This document shows positions 8,288 through 18,099 of a stretch of 64,000 bases of DNA, one piece after another. Numbering within the stretch: the first letter of the stretch is position 1; the number at the start of each line of letters is the position of its first letter. The notes under the pieces were generated by a model that searched no databases, had not been told where the DNA came from, and was given only the letters and a program-made list of their open reading frames with translations. Made by a program: the position numbers and the translations under genes. Origin of the DNA: Blautia sp. (GTDB taxonomy: Bacteria > Bacillota > Clostridia > Lachnospirales > Lachnospiraceae); NCBI GenBank assembly GCA_022777285.1, contig JALFGN010000105.1:1-64000 (forward strand), written 5' to 3'.

Positions 8288-11200
8288 ATGGCCTTACATT
8301 TTATTTTCGGTGCATCAGGAGCAGGAAAATCTTATTTTATTTATAAGAAAATCATCCGGGAATCTATGGAATATCCGCAGACTCAGTTTCTGATATTGGT
8401 ACCGGAACAGTTTACCATGCAGACCCAGAAAGAACTGGTTCGTATGCATCCCAGAAAAGGGATTATGAATATAGATGTACTCAGTTTTGAACGTTTGGCT
8501 TTTCGTGTTCTGGAAGAGACAGGGGAGACCTGTCAGCAGGTGCTGGAAGATATCGGAAAGAGTCTGGTGCTGCGAAAAGTGGCACAGAATCGGAAAAAGG
8601 ACCTGAAAATTTTTGGAGAGAAAATGCAGAGACAGGGATATGTTGCTCAAATGAAGTCCATGATATCCGAATTGAAGCAATATGAGGTGACCAATGAAGG
8701 CATGGAACAGCTTCTTTCCTGTGCAAAGAATAAACCGGAGCTTTATTATAAATTGAAGGATATTGCAGTTTTATATGAAGGTTTTTTTGAATATCTGCAG
8801 GGAAAAGCCATTACAAAAGAAGAAGTCCTGGATGTCTTGGGAGAAGTGGCAGGAAAATCCGGCAAATTGAAAAACAGTATACTGGTCCTGGATGGGTATA
8901 CCGGATTTACACCGGTTCAGCTTCAGGTACTTGGGAAGATTCTCCCGCTGTGTCAGCAGATGTATGTGACTGTTACCATAGATCGAGAAGGGAAGCCCTA
9001 TCAGACCGGAACTTCTTCTGATTTGTTCCATCTGAGTCAGGAGACCGTGGAAAAACTGTGCCGTATGGCAAGGGAGCAAAGATGCCCCATAGAAGATACC
9101 TGGATTACAGGAAAGGGAAGATTTGAAGAGCAGCCTGCACTGGAATTTCTGGAAAAGAATATTTTCCGTATGAAGAAACAGGTCTACAGGAAATCTCAGA
9201 ATGCAGTATTTATCCGGGAAAGCAGAAATCCCGGGGAAGAGATGGAAGAGATTGCGCTTATGATTCATCAGATGATACGGAAGCAAGGACTGCACTGGCG
9301 GGATTTTGCCGTAATAACAGGGGATATGGAGACCTATGCAGATTATGCAGAACGGATCTTTGGAAATTATGGGATTCCCTGCTTTACAGACCGGAAAAAA
9401 TCCCTGTTTATGAATCCTTTTGTGGAATTTATCCGTGCATCGGTAGATATGCTGGTGGAAAATTATAGTTATGAAAGTGTATTTCGGTTCCTGCGCTGTG
9501 GTCTTGTGGATCTTTCGGAAGAAGAAACAGACCGGCTGGAGAATTATGTGATCGGAATGGGAATCCGCAGTTACCGGAAATGGCAGGAAGAATGGATTCT
9601 TCCCTATCGAGGACAGAGAACGGAAGAAGTCCCGGAAATTGAGAAAATCAGAAAGAAGCTTATGATGGTTCTCGGGGATTTCACAGACCGGATGAAAGTT
9701 CGAAAGGAACGGGTTCTTACAAGGCTCCATGCCCTGTATGATTTTATCGTGGTATGTAATGTGCAGGAAAAACTAAAAGCAAGCGAAAGCTATTTTGAAA
9801 CGCAGGGAATGGCAGATTTGGCAAAAGAGTATGAACAGATTTATCCTGTCGTTATGGAGCTGTTTGATAAAATGGCGGAAATCCTGGGAGATGAGAAGGT
9901 AAGTCTCAGAGAATTCAGTGAACTGCTGGAAGCAGGACTTGCGGAAGCAAAAGTGGGAATTATTCCCCCAAGCGGAGATCAGGTTCTGGTGGGGGATTTG
10001 GAGAGAACCCGTCTGCGTGACATTCAGGTTCTTTTTTTTGCCGGTGTAAATGAAGGAAACATACCAAAGGAAGAGAAAGGCGGAAAAATTCTGACGGATT
10101 TGAACCGGGAAGACCTGAAAGAATCTCAGATTGCACTGGCGCCTACAGCCAAAGAAAATCTTTATATGCAGAAGTTTTATCTGTATCTGACGCTTACCAG
10201 ACCATCCAGGCAGTTATATCTGTCTTACAGCAGACAGAATGCGCAGGGAGAAGTGGCCACTCCATCCTTTCTGATCGGCGAGATTCGAAAACTGTTTCCG
10301 GGAATTCAGATAGAGAGATTGTGGAAGCAGAAAGAATGGAAGCTGGAAACGCCAAAAAGTGCGATGGATTATCTGGCAGATGGTTTTCAGCAGATCCTTG
10401 ATGGGGAACCTTCCGGGGAATGGAAAGAAGTATTTTCCTGGTTTGGAGAGCAGGAAGTATGGAAGGAAAAACGCATGATTCTGTTAAAAGGTGCTTTTCC
10501 GAAGGATGCAGAAGATGCTATTGGAAAAAGTGTGGCAAGGGCATTATATGGGACAACACTGGAGAACAGTGCTACACGGCTGGAATTATTTGCAAAGTGT
10601 GCCTGCGCACATTTTCTTGCATATGGACTGGAGGTGAAAGAACGGGCTGCGTATGAATTCAATGCCATGGATATGGGAAATGTACTTCATGGAGGACTCG
10701 AGCAATTTGCCAGACAAATTCGTCAGGAAAATCTGGAATGGACAGAACTTTCCAGAGAACAGATGGAAAAAATCGCAGATCAATGTGTGGAACAGGTTCT
10801 TGCCCGTTATGGAAATACGGTTTTGAACAGTGATGCCAGAAATGCCTATATGGTCAATCGTGTAAAGCGGATCATGCAGCGTACAGTATGGGCTCTGGCG
10901 AAACAGATTGAACTTGGTAAATTTCATCCAAGCAGGTTTGAAGTATCCTTTGCCATGGCGGATTCTCTGGAAAGTGTCAATATCGCTCTTTCCGAAGAGG
11001 AACAGATGAAACTCAAAGGACGGATTGACCGTGTGGATATCTGTGAGGATGAGGAACATGTCTATGTAAAAGTCATCGATTATAAGTCCGGAAATACCTC
11101 TTTTGATCTTGTGGCATTGTATTATGGACTGCAGCTGCAGCTTGTTCTGTATCTGAATGCAGCGATGGAACTGGAACAAAAAAATCATCCGGATAAGCAG

Positions 11201-11713
11201 GTGGTGCCTGCAGGAATCTTTTATTACAATATTAAAGATCCTGTGGTGGATTATGTGGAAGAAGAAGGAGAAGAAGGACTCTACAACAGAATCCTCAAGC
11301 AGCTTCGGATGAATGGAGTGGCAAGTGCAGATAAAACGGTTCTGGAATTGATGGATAAAAATCTGGAAAAAAACGGATCCTCTTCTTTGAGTATTCCTGT
11401 AAGCATCAAAAGGGATGGAAATCTTGCAAAAACTTCCAGTGCAGTCAGTGAAGAGCAGTTTCGCCTGATCTCCGGTTATGTGAATCATAAAATACGGGAA
11501 ATCGGAAGAAGGATCCTGGATGGAGAGACAAAAGCAGCGCCTTATGAGATGGGACAGAAGAATGGATGCCAGTATTGTCCTTACAAGGGTGCCTGTGGAT
11601 TTGATGAGAAAAAGGGAAGTTCCCGTTATCGTCGTCTTGCAGCCATGAAACCTCAGGAAATCTGGGAGAAAATGAGTCGGCAAATGGAGAATCCTGTGGA
11701 TAAGGAGGTATGA
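8288..11713 (+). CDS. addB: AddB, helicase-nuclease subunit B
   Basis: Subunit B of the AddAB helicase-nuclease that processes DNA double-strand ends for RecA-dependent repair, 1141 aa. Walker A is at the N-terminus (GASGAGKSYF, residues 8-17). The C-terminal nuclease has VIDYKSG, and the iron-sulfur cluster ligands are visible as Cys771 (LFAKCACAHF) plus Cys1094, Cys1097 and Cys1103 (GCQYCPYKGACGF), matching the Bacillus spacing. The addA gene starts 3 bp after its stop. Length and order match Firmicutes addBA operons. Confidence 0.96.
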   Translation: MALHFIFGASGAGKSYFIYKKIIRESMEYPQTQFLILVPEQFTMQTQKELVRMHPRKGIMNIDVLSFERLAFRVLEETGETCQQVLEDIGKSLVLRKVAQNRKKDLKIFGEKMQRQGYVAQMKSMISELKQYEVTNEGMEQLLSCAKNKPELYYKLKDIAVLYEGFFEYLQGKAITKEEVLDVLGEVAGKSGKLKNSILVLDGYTGFTPVQLQVLGKILPLCQQMYVTVTIDREGKPYQTGTSSDLFHLSQETVEKLCRMAREQRCPIEDTWITGKGRFEEQPALEFLEKNIFRMKKQVYRKSQNAVFIRESRNPGEEMEEIALMIHQMIRKQGLHWRDFAVITGDMETYADYAERIFGNYGIPCFTDRKKSLFMNPFVEFIRASVDMLVENYSYESVFRFLRCGLVDLSEEETDRLENYVIGMGIRSYRKWQEEWILPYRGQRTEEVPEIEKIRKKLMMVLGDFTDRMKVRKERVLTRLHALYDFIVVCNVQEKLKASESYFETQGMADLAKEYEQIYPVVMELFDKMAEILGDEKVSLREFSELLEAGLAEAKVGIIPPSGDQVLVGDLERTRLRDIQVLFFAGVNEGNIPKEEKGGKILTDLNREDLKESQIALAPTAKENLYMQKFYLYLTLTRPSRQLYLSYSRQNAQGEVATPSFLIGEIRKLFPGIQIERLWKQKEWKLETPKSAMDYLADGFQQILDGEPSGEWKEVFSWFGEQEVWKEKRMILLKGAFPKDAEDAIGKSVARALYGTTLENSATRLELFAKCACAHFLAYGLEVKERAAYEFNAMDMGNVLHGGLEQFARQIRQENLEWTELSREQMEKIADQCVEQVLARYGNTVLNSDARNAYMVNRVKRIMQRTVWALAKQIELGKFHPSRFEVSFAMADSLESVNIALSEEEQMKLKGRIDRVDICEDEEHVYVKVIDYKSGNTSFDLVALYYGLQLQLVLYLNAAMELEQKNHPDKQVVPAGIFYYNIKDPVVDYVEEEGEEGLYNRILKQLRMNGVASADKTVLELMDKNLEKNGSSSLSIPVSIKRDGNLAKTSSAVSEEQFRLISGYVNHKIREIGRRILDGETKAAPYEMGQKNGCQYCPYKGACGFDEKKGSSRYRRLAAMKPQEIWEKMSRQMENPVDKEV

Positions 11714-11716
11714 TCT

Positions 11717-14700
11717 GTGGGTGTGAAGTGGACAAAAGAACAACAGAAAGTGATTGATACGAAAGACTGTAATCTTCTGGTCAGTGCAGCAGCCGGAAGC
11801 GGCAAAACAGCAGTGCTGGTGGAACGGATCATCCGCATGATCACAGATCCAAAGAATCCGGTGGATATTGACCGGCTTTTGATTGTAACCTTTACGCGGG
11901 CGGCAGCCGGAGAAATGCGGGAGAGAATCCGGCTGGCAATTGAGAAAAAGCTGGAAGAAAATGAAGCGGATGAACATTTGCGCAGGCAGAGTATGCTTTT
12001 GCACAGTGCACAGATTACGACGATTGACAGCTTCTGTTCTTATGTAGTCAGGAATTATTTTCATATGATCGATCTGGATCCTTCCTATCGTGTGGCGGAG
12101 GAAGGGGAGCTGCGTATGATGCAGGGAGATGTGATCAGCCGGGTGCTCCGGGAAGCATACGAAGAAGGAGGGGAAGCATTTCATGAATTTGTAGAGTGCT
12201 TTTCTACCGGAAAAACGGATGAAGGAATTGCAGACATGATCAGCAGATTATACACCTTTTCTGTAAGTTATCCTTATCCGGAGGAATGGCTGAATTCCTG
12301 CAGAAGTGCGTACCAGATTGCACAGGCGGAAGAACTGGAAAAAGCATCCTGGATGCAATTGATAAAAGACGATATCCGAAAAAATCTGGAAGAAGCAGAA
12401 GAACTGGTTCAGGCTGCAATGGCTGTCTGCAGGGAGGAAGACGGGCCTTACTTCTATGAAGATGCTCTTGCTTTGGATCTGGGATTTCTGAAAAAAATGA
12501 TGGAGACCTGCAGTTTTGAAGAATGGCAGCAGAAGATGGAGGGACTTTCTTTTGCAAGATTATCTGCAAAAAAAGATTCCCAGGTATCGGAAGAAGCAAG
12601 AGAAACCGTGAAAAATCTGAGACAGCAGGAAAAAGATATTCTGGAAGGGTTGAAGGAACAGTATTTTACGGTTTCTCTGGAACAGGCTGCCCGCTATATG
12701 CAAAGGGCTTCGGGCCCTGTAAATGTTCTGATAGATCTGACGATTCGTTTTGCGCAGGCATTTGCGGAAAAAAAGAGAGAAAAAAATATTCTGGATTATT
12801 CCGATCTGGAGCATTTTGCATTGCAGATTCTGATTCGTCATACGGAAGAAAAAGATGAAAAAACGCAGGCTGCTGTGGAATTATCGGAGCGGTTTTATGA
12901 GATTATGATTGATGAATACCAGGACAGCAATTTTGTTCAGGAGAAACTTCTGACTGCCGTTTCCCGGATGGAAGAGGGCCGGAATAACATTTTTATGGTA
13001 GGAGATGTGAAGCAGAGCATTTATCGTTTTCGTCTGGCGCGGCCAGATCTGTTTATGGAAAAATATCACCGGTACGCCGGGCAGGAAAACGGGTGTATGC
13101 GGATTGATCTGCATAAGAATTTCAGAAGCAGGGAAGAGATTCTTTCAGGTATTAATTTTCTGTTTTACCAGATTATGGGAGAAAGTCTTGGCGGAGTAGC
13201 GTACGATGAAGAGGCTGCTTTGTATCCGGGGGCTGTCTTTCCTGAATATGAGGGCGGATTTTCAGAAAATGGCACGGAGCTGCTTTTGACGGAAACAGAT
13301 GAAGAAGAATGGCAGGAGATGGAAGCAGGAGAAAATGCAAGAGAGTTGGAGGCCAGAGCAGTTGCTGCAAAAATACGGGAGATTGCAGGGAACTATCCCA
13401 TTCTTGATAAAGAAACAGGAACCTATCGAACGGCACAGTATGGAGATATGGTGATTCTTCTGCGTAGTCTTTCCGGTTGGGCAGAGACCTTCAAAAAGAT
13501 TCTGGACAGTCAGGGAATTCCGGCCAGTGTTACTACAAAAACAGGATACTTTTCTGCCCAGGAAGTGGTAACGGTATTGAATTATCTCAGAATTCTGGAT
13601 AACCCGCTTCAGGATATTCCGCTCACTGGTGTATTGATGAATCTTCCGGATGCTTTTACGATGCAGGAGATGGCTGCAATGCGCTGTGCAGGGAGAGAAG
13701 CGGAGGTACCGACGTTATATGAATGCCTGGTCCTTTATGCAGAACAGGAGACAGAAAACCCAAAAGCAAGACGGTTTCTGGAAACCTGGCGCAGACTGCG
13801 TGATAAAGTTCCTTATACACCGGTTCACGAACTTTTGTGGGATATTTATGAGGAAACGGGTCTTCTGGAGTATTATCGTGCAAGTGTGGCAGGAGAACAG
13901 CAGAAAGCAAATTTGCTGATGTTGTTTGAAAAGGCCAGAGATTATGAAAGCACCAGTTACAGAGGGCTTTTTAATTTTGTAAGATATATTGAGAGTCTTC
14001 AGAAATATCAGATCGATTTCGGAGAGGCCAATATTGTCCTAGAAAATGATAATACAGTAAAAATTATGAGTATCCACAAAAGTAAAGGTCTGGAGTTTCC
14101 TGTGGTATTTGTTTCCGGTCTTGGAAAGCTGTTTAATCAGCAGGATTCCAGAGCGGCGCTCGCCATGCATCCGGATTTGGGTGTGGGAGCAGACTGGATT
14201 GATCCGGTAAACAGGACAAAAACACCGACCTTATTGAAAAAGGCGGTTCAGCGTCAGATTCAGCTGGAAAATCTGGGGGAAGAGCTGCGAATTTTATATG
14301 TGGCACTTACAAGAGCAAAGGAAAAAGTATATCTGACCGGTTGCATTTCCAGGATGGAGAAACGTCTGGAAAATCTGGAAGTATTGAAAAAACAAAAGGA
14401 CACAAAAATTTCCTATGGAAAACTGGTAAAAGCCAGAAATTATCTGGACTGGATTTTACCGGCTCTTGCCAGACATGCCTGTATGGATGCGATTTATCGT
14501 CAATATGACCGGCAGCCGTGGATTTTTCATCCCCTTCATGATGCAGATGTGAAGTTTTCTGTTTCCATGATTTCACCCGTGCTCTTGACTCTGGAGGCAG
14601 CAGATAGCCGCAGTACCCAGGAAATTAAACGAGAAGAATTGCTGAAAATGGATGGGATTGGAGAACAGGAGAAGACCGAAAGATATCGTCAGATGGAAGA

Positions 14701-15406
14701 GCGGTTTTCGTGGGAATATCCCTGGCGGGAACAGGAAAAGATTCCTGTTAAAATTACGGTGTCTGAGGTGAAACGGATGCAGCCGGTGGATGAAGAATCG
14801 ATGCTTTTGTATGAAGAGAGAAAGGAAGAAGATTCCTATGAGGAAATTGTTCCTGCGTTTATTCAGGAGCAGGAACCGGTTCTGACTGGTGCGAGAAGAG
14901 GAACTGCATACCATCGAGTATTTGAATGTCTGGATTTTACACATGCAGAGGAAGAAGGAGCCATACGGGAACAGCTGATTCAGATGCGGGACAGCGGGAA
15001 GTTGAGTCTGGCAGCCTATGAAACCGTCAAACCCCGGGATATTTTGAAATTTACACAGTCGCCAATAGGAAGTCGCATGGGAAAAGCGCAGGCTGAGAAT
15101 CGCCTGTTTCGGGAACAGCCGTTTATGATAGAGGTTCCTGCCGATCGAATCCGGGAGGATTTTTCCGGTGATGAAAGTATCCTTGTGCAGGGGATTATCG
15201 ATGCATTTTTTATGGAAGACGATCATCTGATTCTGGTGGATTATAAGACGGATCGAGTCTTTCATGGAAATGGCCGGGAACTTGTGGAAAAATATAAAAT
15301 TCAGCTGGATTATTACGGAGAAGCGCTGGAAAGGATTATGGGACAAAAAGTATCGGAAAAATATGTTTATTCTGTGGATTTACAAAAAGCAATCCTTGTG
15401 GTATGA
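11717..15406 (+). CDS. addA: AddA, ATP-dependent helicase-nuclease subunit A
   Basis: UvrD-like superfamily 1 helicase fused to a RecB-type nuclease, 1229 aa. Walker A is SAAAGSGKTAVLVERI (Lys30), Walker B region is IDEYQDSN, and the C-terminal nuclease has GTAYHRVFE and ILVDYKTDR (Asp1175, Lys1177). It works with AddB at double-strand breaks. The start is GTG at 11717, with GGAGGT 7 bases upstream inside the end of addB, indicating coupling. A terminator hairpin follows at 15444. Confidence 0.97.
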   Translation: MGVKWTKEQQKVIDTKDCNLLVSAAAGSGKTAVLVERIIRMITDPKNPVDIDRLLIVTFTRAAAGEMRERIRLAIEKKLEENEADEHLRRQSMLLHSAQITTIDSFCSYVVRNYFHMIDLDPSYRVAEEGELRMMQGDVISRVLREAYEEGGEAFHEFVECFSTGKTDEGIADMISRLYTFSVSYPYPEEWLNSCRSAYQIAQAEELEKASWMQLIKDDIRKNLEEAEELVQAAMAVCREEDGPYFYEDALALDLGFLKKMMETCSFEEWQQKMEGLSFARLSAKKDSQVSEEARETVKNLRQQEKDILEGLKEQYFTVSLEQAARYMQRASGPVNVLIDLTIRFAQAFAEKKREKNILDYSDLEHFALQILIRHTEEKDEKTQAAVELSERFYEIMIDEYQDSNFVQEKLLTAVSRMEEGRNNIFMVGDVKQSIYRFRLARPDLFMEKYHRYAGQENGCMRIDLHKNFRSREEILSGINFLFYQIMGESLGGVAYDEEAALYPGAVFPEYEGGFSENGTELLLTETDEEEWQEMEAGENARELEARAVAAKIREIAGNYPILDKETGTYRTAQYGDMVILLRSLSGWAETFKKILDSQGIPASVTTKTGYFSAQEVVTVLNYLRILDNPLQDIPLTGVLMNLPDAFTMQEMAAMRCAGREAEVPTLYECLVLYAEQETENPKARRFLETWRRLRDKVPYTPVHELLWDIYEETGLLEYYRASVAGEQQKANLLMLFEKARDYESTSYRGLFNFVRYIESLQKYQIDFGEANIVLENDNTVKIMSIHKSKGLEFPVVFVSGLGKLFNQQDSRAALAMHPDLGVGADWIDPVNRTKTPTLLKKAVQRQIQLENLGEELRILYVALTRAKEKVYLTGCISRMEKRLENLEVLKKQKDTKISYGKLVKARNYLDWILPALARHACMDAIYRQYDRQPWIFHPLHDADVKFSVSMISPVLLTLEAADSRSTQEIKREELLKMDGIGEQEKTERYRQMEERFSWEYPWREQEKIPVKITVSEVKRMQPVDEESMLLYEERKEEDSYEEIVPAFIQEQEPVLTGARRGTAYHRVFECLDFTHAEEEGAIREQLIQMRDSGKLSLAAYETVKPRDILKFTQSPIGSRMGKAQAENRLFREQPFMIEVPADRIREDFSGDESILVQGIIDAFFMEDDHLILVDYKTDRVFHGNGRELVEKYKIQLDYYGEALERIMGQKVSEKYVYSVDLQKAILVV

Positions 15407-15443
15407 TACTTGAAATGAATAATTTAATCGGCTGATACGGTGT

Positions 15444-15487
15444 TGCAAAGAAGCAAACGGCGTCCGTTTGTTTCTTTGCATTTTTTT
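15444..15487 (+). terminator. Terminator after addA
   Basis: Long 17-bp stem (15444-15460 with 15464-15480), three-base loop, then a T run. Ends the addBA transcript before the symporter gene. Confidence 0.9.
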
Positions 15488-15525
15488 GAACTTCGTAGGA
15501 ATGTGCCGGGTGAGGGAGGGAAAGT

Positions 15526-16914
15526 ATGAACTTTTCAAACATTTTAGCAGCAGTCAATAATTTTGTCTGGGGTCCGGTTATGCTGGTACTTCTGGTTGGT
15601 ACCGGAATCTTTCTGACAATACGTCTGAAATTTCTTCCATGGCGTAATCTGGGCTTTGCACTGAAATCGATTTTTGGGGGCGGAGATCCGGAAAAACAAA
15701 ATGAAAAAGGGGATATTACCCCGTTTCAGTCTTTGATGACAGCACTTGCGGCAACGATCGGAACAGGAAATATTGTAGGTGTGGCTACGGCAATGGTACT
15801 GGGCGGTCCGGGAGCGATTGTCTGGATGTGGATTTCTGCATTATTTGGTCTTTCTACGAAATATGCAGAAAGTGTTCTTGCAGTAAAGTACAGAGAAGTG
15901 AACCAGGATGGAGAGATGGCAGGTGGTCCGATGTATGCCATGAAGAACGGCTTTAAGAATAAAACAGCCGGAATGATACTTGCTACGCTGTTTTCTATTT
16001 TTGCAGTCCTTGCATCTTTTGGTATCGGGAATATGACACAGGCCAATTCCATTGCAGATGCATTGAACAGTACCTTTCAGATTCCGACTGTGGTTACCGG
16101 AGTTGTCATTACGACGCTTGCAATCGTAATTCTGGTTGGAGGAATCAAAAGTATCGGAAAAGTCTGCGAAAAGGTTGTTCCTTTTATGGCGATTCTGTAT
16201 TTCGCATGTGGAATTGGCGTTATCATTATTAATTCCAGTGAAGTACCGGCTGGTGTTGCAGAAATTTTCCGTATGGCATTTTCTTTGAAATCGGTAGCCG
16301 GCGGTGTTGGAGGTACGATTGTGGCAAGTATGCTTTCTGCTATGCGTTGGGGTGTTGCCAGAGGAGTGTTTTCCAATGAAGCAGGTCTTGGTTCTGCTCC
16401 GATTGCAGCAGCGGCAGCAAAAACGGATCATCCATCCAGACAGGGTTATATTAATATGACCGGTACATTCTTTGATACGATTATTGTATGTTCCGTAACC
16501 GGTCTGGTAATCGCATCTTCCGGTGCGCTCGGAACTTCGGGTTCGGACGGAAAACTGGTTACCGGTGTGGAACTGACGATTAAGGCTTTCAGCAGTGCCC
16601 TGGGACCGGCAGGAAGTTATCTGGTATCCATCGGAATTATGCTGTTTGCTTTTTCTACGATTCTCGGCTGGGAATATTATGGAGAGAAATCATTGGAGTT
16701 TCTGGTGCGTTCCACGAAGCTGAATAAAGTGTATCGTTTGCTGTTTTCTCTCGTGGCATTTATAGGAGCAACGACAACCTTGCAGATTGTATGGGATTTC
16801 TCCGATACCATGAACGGATTGATGGCGATTCCAAACCTGATCTGTCTTCTGGTATTGAGCAACTCGGTTGTAAAAGAGTGTTTTGAATTTCAGGAAACAG
16901 TTATTAAGAAATAA
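15526..16914 (+). CDS. AGCS-family sodium/amino-acid (alanine/glycine) symporter
   Basis: Integral membrane carrier, 462 aa, of the alanine-or-glycine:cation symporter family. It has the family signature region AATIGTGNIVGVATA, further conserved segments such as GGPMYAMKNG and WGVARGVFSNEAGLGSAPIA, and about ten predicted membrane helices. It should bring in small neutral amino acids with Na+. SD GAGGGAGGG precedes the ATG. It is a single-gene unit between two terminators. The exact substrate cannot be read. Confidence 0.93.
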   Translation: MNFSNILAAVNNFVWGPVMLVLLVGTGIFLTIRLKFLPWRNLGFALKSIFGGGDPEKQNEKGDITPFQSLMTALAATIGTGNIVGVATAMVLGGPGAIVWMWISALFGLSTKYAESVLAVKYREVNQDGEMAGGPMYAMKNGFKNKTAGMILATLFSIFAVLASFGIGNMTQANSIADALNSTFQIPTVVTGVVITTLAIVILVGGIKSIGKVCEKVVPFMAILYFACGIGVIIINSSEVPAGVAEIFRMAFSLKSVAGGVGGTIVASMLSAMRWGVARGVFSNEAGLGSAPIAAAAAKTDHPSRQGYINMTGTFFDTIIVCSVTGLVIASSGALGTSGSDGKLVTGVELTIKAFSSALGPAGSYLVSIGIMLFAFSTILGWEYYGEKSLEFLVRSTKLNKVYRLLFSLVAFIGATTTLQIVWDFSDTMNGLMAIPNLICLLVLSNSVVKECFEFQETVIKK

Positions 16915-16971
16915 AAAAGGGGGCTGTCCCTTTGCTTTATGCTTTCAGTTATATAGTTTGTATACAGTTTG

Positions 16972-17013
16972 AGTGGAGCAGTGGCTCATTGAGCCTCTGT
17001 TCCACTATTTTTT
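16972..17013. terminator. Bidirectional terminator, symporter versus DUF4230 gene
   Basis: AGTGGAGCAGTGGCTC (16972-16987) pairs with GAGCCTCTGTTCCACT (16991-17006), followed by T-rich sequence on the plus strand. It sits between convergent genes and ends immediately next to the stop of the minus-strand gene. Confidence 0.85.
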
Positions 17014-17602
17014 ATTTTGTCTTAAATATAATTTCATAAGAAGATTCATTATTTTCTATTAAAGGGGTAAGCAGTTTTTGAATTGCCAGTTTGGCCTGAG
17101 CTTCGGCTGTTTCCAGAAGTTCCTTTTGGGCCGCATTTTTTTCGGCATCTTCTTTGGCATACTGCAGGGCAGTGACGGTGTCCTCTTTATTGTCCGGATT
17201 GAAAAGGGCAATCTTTTCATCGTAAAATTCCAGGCTGTCCGGGTCTATGGTGATATCCTGAATCTCGGCAGGGGGAAGTGTGATGGTGATGGTATTACCG
17301 GAAACTTCCGTCTGAGCCCGGGACAAATCAATGCCGGCTTTGATCCGGGCATCATAAATCATGGTAAATCCTTTCTTTGTGAGAAAGGAGATTTTTCCAT
17401 CTTCGTATCGGATCAGTCCCCTGTATTCCAACTGTGCAGTGGCAAGTTCGCTGAGTTCGGAAAGACGGGTGGAAATAGAAGAAATGCTGATTTCCGGTTC
17501 TTTGTGTTTGCGACTTTCCAGATAGCTTCCAGCCAGGATTCCGATTACGACCAGAAGAATCATGCCAATTACAGCAAAAACAGATGCAATTTTTTTCTTC
17601 AA
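17012..17602 (-). CDS. DUF4230 membrane-anchored protein
   Basis: 196 aa: one N-terminal membrane segment (residues about 6-27), then a soluble domain matching the DUF4230 family pattern (LSELATAQLEYRGLI, a beta-rich core, then a helical AEKNAAQKELLETAEAQAKL tail). The start is TTG with GGAGGG 8 bases upstream, so an ATG search would miss it. It is oriented away from the PadR module next to it. Function unknown; the family is common in Firmicutes. Confidence 0.8.
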   Translation of the reverse strand: MKKKIASVFAVIGMILLVVIGILAGSYLESRKHKEPEISISSISTRLSELSELATAQLEYRGLIRYEDGKISFLTKKGFTMIYDARIKAGIDLSRAQTEVSGNTITITLPPAEIQDITIDPDSLEFYDEKIALFNPDNKEDTVTALQYAKEDAEKNAAQKELLETAEAQAKLAIQKLLTPLIENNESSYEIIFKTK

Positions 17603-17706
17603 GAATAAATCCCTCCTTTTTTCTACATTATCATATGAAAAGCTCTTAAAAGCAAGGATTTTGTCGTATCCTGTCCGATTTTATATTATATTTCTGTATA
17701 ATACTA

Positions 17707-17736
17707 TTGACAAAACTATATTATATATCGTATAGT
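17707..17736 (+). promoter_or_regulatory. Sigma-A promoter with overlapping palindrome (PadR module)
   Basis: TTGACA (17707-17712), 18 bp, TATAGT (17731-17736). The spacer lies within an inverted repeat (ACTATA at 17715-17720 with TATAGT at 17731-17736; ATACTAT at 17701-17707 with ATAGTAT at 17732-17738). PadR proteins usually repress their own promoter, so this may be the operator. Confidence 0.7.
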
Positions 17737-17775
17737 ATTAGATATAAAACAGGATATACAGAAGGGAGTGAGCGC

Positions 17776-18099
17776 ATGGTTTTTAATACAGGTGCAGCAC
17801 TGCTGGATGCCATTGTACTGGCAGTTGTATCCAAGGAGGCAGAAGGCACTTACGGATACAAGATTACGCAGGATGTCCGCCAGGTTCTCCAGGTGTCAGA
17901 ATCAACACTTTATCCGGTCCTTCGAAGACTTCAGAAAGATGACTGTCTGGAAACATATGATCAGGAATACGCAGGAAGAAACAGGAGATATTATAAAGTT
18001 ACAGAGAAAGGAATGGCCCAGCTGAATCTCTATCGGATTGAGTGGAAGAACTATTCAGGAAAAATATCGAGGTTGTTTGAGGGAGGAACAGAATCATGA
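17776..18099 (+). CDS. PadR-family transcriptional regulator
   Basis: 107 aa winged-helix regulator: LLDAIVLAVVSKEAEGTYGY, the recognition region STLYPVLRRLQKDDCL, and the GRNRRYYKVTEKG wing are characteristic. Short (group II) form with little beyond the DNA-binding domain. ATG 17776 follows AAGGGAG; an in-frame start at 17707 lies inside the promoter and is not used. Its stop overlaps the next gene by 4 bases (ATGA). It probably represses this envelope module and is released by membrane stress, as inferred from similar PadR-DUF1700-DUF4097 operons. Confidence 0.93.
   Translation: MVFNTGAALLDAIVLAVVSKEAEGTYGYKITQDVRQVLQVSESTLYPVLRRLQKDDCLETYDQEYAGRNRRYYKVTEKGMAQLNLYRIEWKNYSGKISRLFEGGTES

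Noticed and set aside
10586..12184. 532-codon open frame on the minus strand across addB-addA
   Set aside because: It is antisense to two well-supported genes, has no domain I recognise and arises from codon bias of the real genes.
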